The notes under the pieces were generated by a model, which was given only the letters and a program-made list of their open reading frames with translations, did not search any database and had not been told where the DNA came from. The translations under genes were made by a program, and so were the position numbers. Shown piece after piece: positions 57,982-64,000 of a stretch of 64,000 bases of DNA; position 1 is the stretch's first letter, and the number at the start of each line of letters is the position of its first letter. This DNA comes from Micrasema longulum (taxonomy: Eukaryota; Arthropoda; Insecta; Trichoptera; Brachycentridae), in the NCBI GenBank assembly GCA_022494885.1, contig JAGVSM010003433.1, positions 1 through 64,000 of the forward strand. The letters are read 5' to 3'.

Positions 57982-58530
57982 GTAGCTCAATCACTAATAA
58001 CTAAAGACGTGCTAATAAGCGACGTGATGACAATTTCTCTACTTAATTGTTTATCTTATTCGCGATCTCAATGGAACATCCGTGAACACCCAATATTAAA
58101 TGTCAAAATATTTACGTTTCGCGACGTATAATCCTGCTGCGCAATCACATATTTGAATTTCACCGGAGTAAATATGGAAAATATTCCAAAATTGCTATTA
58201 TTATTTATTTATTTATTATTTATCATGCTAATTATTGCATTTAGCCGGCGGTTGGGAAGCAAAATGTCAAGAAAAGCAGTCGCCATAGTGATTGTAATTT
58301 AATTTTCACTTTTTTGTATAAGATACTCCTTACTTTTTTGCAAATGCAATATATAGTATTATTTTTTATAGTAAACGCTGATTTTTTGCCAATGAACTAT
58401 ATTTATTTACGAGGAAAACGCGTTGACTTATGACTGCGATAACTTAAGCATGTTCATAATTGTTCATTATGATCGCTCAAATGCTTAGCATGTTTTTAAG
58501 CACGTCGATAGTTATTTGTGATTGAGCTAC
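57982..58530. mobile_element. 549-bp inverted-terminal-repeat element
   Basis: GTAGCTCAATCACTAATAAC at the left and GTTATTTGTGATTGAGCTAC at the right are mirrored, continuing inward to GACGTGCTAA-type blocks for about 45 bp. It is non-coding and MITE-like. Confidence 0.75.
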
Positions 58531-59130
58531 TGGGCCGCGATTATGAACTGCTATCTTCATCGGTTTATACTGTGACGGTAATATCGATAATAACAATATT
58601 TACTAATATCGATATTTACATTTGTACGAAAGTGTGTATATGTATATGTGTATAAAAATTTAAAGTATCTTCGTCGGTAACCGGTAATTGAACATGTTTA
58701 GAAAACAAAATGTAAACATGTTCTATTTTTCATACAGAAAAACCTAATTTTACTTTTTATACAGGTGTTCTTTAAAACCCTGTCACATCCGATGATCAGT
58801 ATGAGCAAGAAGACATATTGGCACATTAAAATAAATTTTTTGAACGACCAAAATCTTTAAAAATAAAAACAAATGGTTGCTTACTCCTGTAAGGGAGAAA
58901 CGATGAGGGGGAGGAGGGAGCCTGATACGCTGTCAACCGCACAGCCGCACCTCCCTCGCTTCTCTTCTGCAGAAGTAAGCAACCATTTGTTTTTTTTTTT
59001 TTTTTTTTTTTCTTCGTTCTAAATATGCTAATATGTCTTCCTGCCCATACTGATCATCGTGGTTTCAGATGTGACAGGGTTGACATGAACACCTGTATAA
59101 ACTTGAAGTTAAATTTTATCTTCCCATCAT
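58531..59130 (+). mobile_element. Short family Z copy hosting a TA-MITE
   Basis: It starts GGGCCGCGATTATGAAC, runs through TTGAACATGTTTAGAAAAC and TTTTTCATACAGAAAAACC and, after the nested insertion, ends near CCATCATAATCGAGGCCCC, a degenerate inverted terminus. Confidence 0.65.
58762..59095. mobile_element. 334-bp TA-flanked MITE
   Basis: TA dinucleotides bound the arms CAGGTGTTC and GAACACCTG. The arms extend for about 75 bp (CCCTGTCACATC; GATGATCAGTATG; AGACATATT), and a second inner inverted pair AACAAATGGTTGCTTACT lies near a T23 run. TA target and end sequence fit a Tc1/mariner-mobilised MITE. Confidence 0.85.
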
Positions 59131-59139
59131 AATCGAGGC

Positions 59140-59685
59140 CCCGCTATGGGTTTTATAAGTGATTAAGTACTTCGCCGGTTCTACGCGGGCTTGAATCTAG
59201 TACAGAACCTTTAAAGTTTATTATTTTTACTAATAATGAATAGTGCTTTAGCCCTTACACAATAAGTCATATAATATGGTTCCTAAAGTTTTATATTGTT
59301 TTAAATTATAATAAATGTTTAATTAATATTTTAATATATACTTAAATCATAAAAAGTATTTTTTGTTATACTAACGTATTTTTTATATATATTATATTAT
59401 ATGTATTTTTTAAGATTATGTGCAATGCGGCCATCGTGAGAAGTTCAGCAACTTTTACCAGTAAAAAATAAAATATATATTACAACACTTTAAAAAAATA
59501 CTGGGTACCTACATTGTTTGAATACTGAAGAATATGAAATTTTGAATTGTGTTTATAAATTTCTTTTAAGTATTTTTTGCAATCTACTTCGAATGATTTT
59601 AATTTTATTTACTGCTATTTGCAGAAAGAGGAATTTCGGTGTTATTTAAAAGCTAACTAATCTAAAAAAAACATTTTTTATATTT
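59140..59685. other. Unassigned stretch
   Basis: Nothing recognised. Confidence 0.35.
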
Positions 59686-59689
59686 TTAT

Positions 59690-59790
59690 GTACCGTATTA
59701 TCAGCGCTACGATTTTTTAAAGTTTTGTGACTTTAAAATTACTCCGCCAGTGACGTCACGAGTTGTCGTCCGTGAGTTGTGTTGGTTGAT
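59690..59790 (-). repeat. Family C fragment
   Basis: Contains ACCGTATTATCAGCGCTACG and AGTGACGTCACGAG, the reverse of family C's tail half. Confidence 0.6.
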
Positions 59791-59919
59791 GGAGTTGGCT
59801 TTTAGGAAACAGGAAATCTATCACAACACTATCATTGCTTGATTCGGAAGAACCTGTGACGTAGTTCATTTTTATTAAAACATTATAATTATTTTTTCAC
59901 ACATTTTTGAGAAACTTAA

Positions 59920-60611
59920 GGCTGTAGTCGGGTAAAACGAACGCAACATTAGGAAATCACACGATTTTGCCATTTTAAAACGAATGTTTTTTTTAAATTT
60001 TTCGTGACCAGCCCTTCCGAAAGCGATTAGGGCTTGTCTGAAGGTCAGTCTAAAAGTCAATAAGATATTGTTTTAAATTGAATATTACAACAAGAATATT
60101 ATTTTTTCAAAAAAAGATAATACAATCCTATAAAAAAAGGTTTAAACTGAAGTATTTAATTTTTTTTTTTTTAAGTATTACCGAAGGCATAATTTTAAGT
60201 AGATATAAAGGAAAATGTCACAAAAATGTATGTAATTTAAAATGCTTGTATTTTTTTCGAAAACAAAAAAAATAATTTGGTTACGTCGACTTTTATGCTA
60301 AATGTATTATCTTTAAATTATTTTTTAAAAATTTTGTTCAATACTTAGTCTTTAATGAGATCCCAGATACCTGAGTTGAGTCTAAATTTGAAATGGCGTA
60401 ATCTGCCGGTCTAAAAGTAATTATATTTTAGTTACATAAAACTTTTAAGTATATTTTTTTTAACAGAAATACTTTAAAAAAATATTGTTTTTATCTAATT
60501 TACGTTTTTTTTATTTTTTTTATTATTGCGCGATTTAAAAAAAAACTTGGTTTTAAAATGGCTAAATCGTATAATTTCTTAATTTTGCGTTCGTTTTACC
60601 CGATTACAGCC
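59920..60611. mobile_element. 692-bp TTAA-flanked element
   Basis: TTAA sits at 59916-59919 and 60612-60615. The ends GGCTGTAGTCGGGTAAAACG and CGTTTTACCCGATTACAGCC are inverted, and similarity continues for about 90 bp (CGAACGCAA; CCATTTTAAAAC). It is non-autonomous. A TTAA target is characteristic of piggyBac, so a piggyBac-mobilised MITE is the best guess. Confidence 0.85.
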
Positions 60612-60614
60612 TTA

Positions 60615-61740
60615 ACAATAAATTAATTTTAATTTGTATTCGAAAATATATTTTATATTAAATTTCTCGTAGCGCTGAACTTCCTTATTGGTCTACCTGG
60701 TAATTCTAAGCATGGGAACTCCATATCTGGCGATCGTACTGTTTTAAAGATCTCTCTCATTATTTACTAATTATTTATCAATAAACTTGTCCTGCTACGA
60801 TTGTCAAGTTTCGTCCCACGGCGCGGGCGGCTGCGACTGTCACAAGTCAGAATGTTAACTTTAATATGGAAACAGCTATGGACACCCACAGCACCGAGGA
60901 ATGCTACACTCTATTATAATGCGACCAAGGTTTCTTGTGATAATCTGCATATTATAATAATCCACCATTCTGTCCTCCCGAGATGGAGATGGCTCTCAGT
61001 CGCGATTCTGTACACTGGAAATATGAACCTACACTTTTGCATCCAGTTTTTAACTCACGCGGAAGTTTTATTAACTGGTACAGGCAACATTTGCTTTGTA
61101 TATCGCAATCACTATTTACTTATGAAAATCATTAAAAATGTATACGTATCTACCTACTTTCTCAATGCATTTTTGAATCCTACGTTTTTGTATTTAAATG
61201 GTTAAAAAAAATAGTTTTGTAAATTTTAATTTTGAAATATAAACAAATGTACAGTTTACAGGTTTTAATACTTACTGTTAGAGAAGTCAAAAAATTAAAA
61301 CACTTATCAGGGCCTATCATCCAATTACTTATCGACGCTGGAAAAAAAAATACCTAGCGACATAATATAACAATTTTACGGGAGAGCCAATTAAAGATTA
61401 ATTATTTTTTTAATGAATAAAGTTTTTTTTGATTATGTAGGGATCACGCCAGCGTAATTCATATGCATGATATTTTTTTATTAATTAAAAGAAAAAAAAA
61501 ACAAAAATCATTTCTCCTTCGTAACTTTTTCCTTTCCAGCGTCGATATATTTACATAAATTTTACAAAATAAATCAACGATTTAAACCGTATAAAAAATA
61601 AAATTATATTTAATAGAATCAATATTTCCGATGAAAATAAAAAGAAAAGAAATATAGAAAAATCCAGGAGACAGTGGAAAGAGAAAATAAGGAAAGAGAC
61701 AAGGAGTGGTGAAATGAGGAACAGCCCTACGGAAAATTGG
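60615..61740. other. Unassigned stretch
   Basis: A GC-richer patch at 60810-60900 includes ATGGAAACAGCTATGGACAC (METAMDTHSTEEC...), a 17-codon frame in good context but unrecognised. The 134-codon ORF over it has no domain. Confidence 0.3.
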
Positions 61741-61744
61741 ATGT

Positions 61745-62120
61745 AATAAATGTTTTCTTGAGCGCGGTAAAATTTGGAGCATTAAATTGTAGAGCAAAGT
61801 TTCCTGAAAATGTATTAAAAAAAAACCTTTGAATAAAACCGAACTACTTTGAACGACGTCACTGTTTCATATTAATCAACCTATGATAACAGAGTTGTGG
61901 AAGATTTTCGGTATGCTTACCGTGAATGGACCAACGGGGAGAACTGATCGAGACTTAGCGGAAGAAAACCTCTGACGTCACACGCGGAGTTATTTCAGAA
62001 ATACAAAACTTTAAAAATCGTCGTGCTGATAATACGATATATATAAATAAAAATAAAATATTTTGGCTTAGTTTAATAGTCTATTAACAAATAAAAAAAC
62101 CACTGAACTTCTTCATTGTT
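61745..62120 (+). repeat. Family C, longest copy
   Basis: It opens AATGTTTTCTTGAGCGCGG, then GACGTCACTG near 61855 and TCTGACGTCACACGCGGAG near 61972, and ends AACAAATAAAAAAACC. Confidence 0.75.
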
Positions 62121-62350
62121 GTATTTACCTTGTGAAACGTTTTTTTTACTTTAGATAAAATAATGTATTATAGAAACACAAAATTATGCATATTATGAAA
62201 ATTCATTTAAATTATTTTTTTAACAATTTCCTCATGTACCTACTATAGTTTTTACCCAGGGCCGGTTTTAGCACTACCAGCGCACTGGGCGGGATTTCTA
62301 CGGCGCCCCTTATCTTCCATCCCTTTATATCCAAACGAAAAAAGCAAGGT

Positions 62351-62683
62351 GCGAAGCTTTTCACGGTCACTGTTATCAATATTATGTATCTTTTTTGGGT
62401 GATACCGTGTATGTTGGATTTGATCCGATGTTTCGGCTACCATTGCAGGAGCCATCTTGCGACACGGTACAAATTACTAGTACATAAACATAATTATTAT
62501 TTCCTACAAAACTAGAAATGTGCCTACTGCTGACTGTGACACGGTACAAATTACTAGTACATAAACACATACATTTATCTATAAAACACACAGTTTTCCC
62601 TGAAGATGGCTCCTGCAATGGTAGCCGAAACGTCGGATCAAATCCAACATACTCGGTATCACCCAAAAAAGATACATAATATT
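62351..62683. mobile_element. 333-bp hammerhead-bearing insertion
   Basis: It is bounded by the 14-bp duplication GAAAAAAGCAAGGT (62337-62350, 62684-62697). Arms at about 62370-62460 and 62594-62681 are reverse complements carrying a hammerhead-like core. Between them a 30-bp direct repeat starting GACACGGTACAAATTACTAG occurs at 62461-62490 and 62538-62567. Confidence 0.8.
62599..62641 (+). ncRNA. Hammerhead-like motif
   Basis: CCTGAAGA, a GGCT...AGCC helix, then CGAAAC and GTCGGATC occur in hammerhead order. The mirrored arm at 62421-62460 carries the same core on the minus strand with GCAAGA instead of TGAAGA. Confidence 0.55.
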
Positions 62684-63444
62684 GAAAAAAGCAAGGTTTA
62701 TAATGAAATAACCATTTATTAAAAAAAATACTAATAAAATTGTACTTTTCTAGCCTTTCTATCAACGAACTCTTTTATTTAAATACTTAAGTTTATGTCT
62801 TCCGAAATTTCGTTTTCGATTGACAAAGATGCCAAGTTTGTCAATCTAGATTGAGATATTGTCGATCGTAGATAAGTTTTTATCAGTTTAAGCTTAAAAA
62901 AACTCCTTTCCCCACTAGCAACCGTTACAGGTATAGTGATCAATATTCGCAACACTATCCATACATTTGGATACAGTTCTTGTAAGTTACGATCTTTCAT
63001 AAAATTCAAAACAATGAAAGGATTAAATACATTCTGATCAGGCAAAAATAAATTCAGACTTATGAGTTCATCTATAATCTACTGTTTATTTCCATTGGAA
63101 ATTACCACAGAGTTCTGGTTCAAGGACCGGTTTTTCCAGAATCTTTTTTATATTGTACAGAAAAGATCAAGTTTTGGTGTACTAATTTAATTTTTCAAAT
63201 CTTCCACTGTGAAATTAAGGTAGTGTCGAAAAGGCTGTAGAAAAATTCAAATATCTTTTTTAGAGAAATAAAAGCTCATCATGGGCCACTATGGCGAGTT
63301 TGTTGCTAGATTTAGGAAATTCACTAGTAACTTGGACTCGCTCGATGAGCGAGAGGATAAAATGGGGCGCCTGCAGTGCCCCTTTATATCTGGCGCCTTG
63401 GGCGGTCACCCAACCGCGCCCTACCCTAACGCCGCTACTGCCTA

Positions 63445-64000
63445 CAATAGTTATCCTTCGATCATTGCCTTCCTCGTCTTATTTATTTATTTATTTTATT
63501 GCGTAAAACAGTATGTACACAAATATTGTCGATTTCTTTGTATATTAGTGTAGGACACTCATGCACACACCAAAAACATTGTTTACACTTAATATAAAAT
63601 TTTCATAATGTTAAATATAATGAATGTAAAAGAAATGAAATAAAAAAATATGTTTATAGTAATAAAGTTAAATATCTGCTTCTCTCAAAATTTCTATGAT
63701 TTTTTACCTAAATTTACATACATTGTCACAAAAAATATCAGCCTCGGTAAATCTATTATTACATTGGTCGCATATTCTAGGTATGGTAGATTGTTGTCAC
63801 AAATATAATGAGAGAACAGGTTACACAGTAAAGAGAAAAATAATATATCATAAAAGACATGAGAAAAAAAAGAGCCCTTAAGAAGGTAAAGGATGAGGAA
63901 ATAGAGTGGAGGAGTGGAGGAGAGGGATTTTCATAATAAAGTTGACCAATTCAAAATTTTGATATTATAATAAAATAAACATAATTAAATGAACCTAAAC
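63445..64000. other. Unassigned right edge
   Basis: AT-rich DNA, purine-rich at 63850-63930; nothing recognised. Confidence 0.35.

Larger units (their letters stand above)
62257..63440 (-). pseudogene. hAT-type transposon relic
   Basis: The terminus CAGGGCCGGTTTTAG at 62257 and, in complement, CAGTAGCGGCGTTAGGG at 63440 are similar inverted ends. The minus-strand frame 62779-63045 reads LYPNVWIVLRILITIPVTVA, SGERSFFKLKLIKTYLRSTI, SQSRLTNLASLSIE. This is the C-terminal dimerisation region of hAT (ZMYM1-like) transposases. Decayed upstream coding (ELISLNLFLPDQNVF) is visible. Non-functional. It hosts the insertion at 62351-62683. Confidence 0.82.

Noticed and set aside
60801..61205. 134-codon protein gene
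   Set aside because: No domain, low-complexity C-terminal half and no supporting context.
62239..63456. 16-18 bp target duplication around the hAT relic (CCTACTATAGTTTTTACC versus CCTACAATAGTTATCC)
   Set aside because: hAT elements make 8-bp duplications. The match has several mismatches and may be chance.

Overview
The window is AT-rich animal nuclear DNA, most likely from an insect. Lepidoptera is my preferred guess, from the style of the short and long retroelements, but I could not test it. Nearly all of the 64 kb is transposable-element debris. I see no bacterial operon, CRISPR array, rRNA or genuine tRNA. Only one host gene is firmly supported: two minus-strand exons (30360-30512 and 22353-22548) that splice in phase to make one complete LIM zinc-binding domain. 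The protein looks like the N-terminus of hillarin (LIM plus transglutaminase-like, KY family). The 7.8-kb intron between the exons is packed with repeats, and later exons were not found. A second host signal is a GC-rich promoter-like patch near 48690-48810 with two inverted YY1/Pho-type motifs.

Layout. 1-3.3 kb: LINE tail and repeat fragments. 4-9.4 kb: an unclassified terminal-repeat element (family Z), its partial inverted copy, and LINE pieces between them. 10-16 kb: families B, F, A and D. 17-18 kb: an intact SINE and a hammerhead-like motif. 19-22 kb: a decayed transposase and a degenerate tandem array. 22.3-30.5 kb: the LIM gene. 31.7-35.8 kb: a cluster of foldback family A carrying nested insertions. 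37-47 kb: SINEs, LINE ends and palindromes. 50-56 kb: LINE ends and a mariner relic. 57-60.6 kb: three terminal-inverted-repeat elements. 61.7-63.5 kb: a repeat and a hAT relic holding a small hammerhead-bearing insertion.

The best candidates for something new are RNA-level. (1) LINE 3' ends of different subfamilies share a nested two-helix hairpin before the A-rich tail, with compensatory base changes between copies. (2) Hammerhead-like cores occur at three loci, one inside a 333-bp inverted-arm insertion flanked by a 14-bp target duplication. (3) Family Z has a ~1.2-kb coding-capable form plus short deletion derivatives. (4) Several insertions are nested with clean target-site duplications, which gives a relative order of activity.

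All family names other than the recognised protein domains (LIM, reverse transcriptase, mariner, hAT) are local labels for this window.
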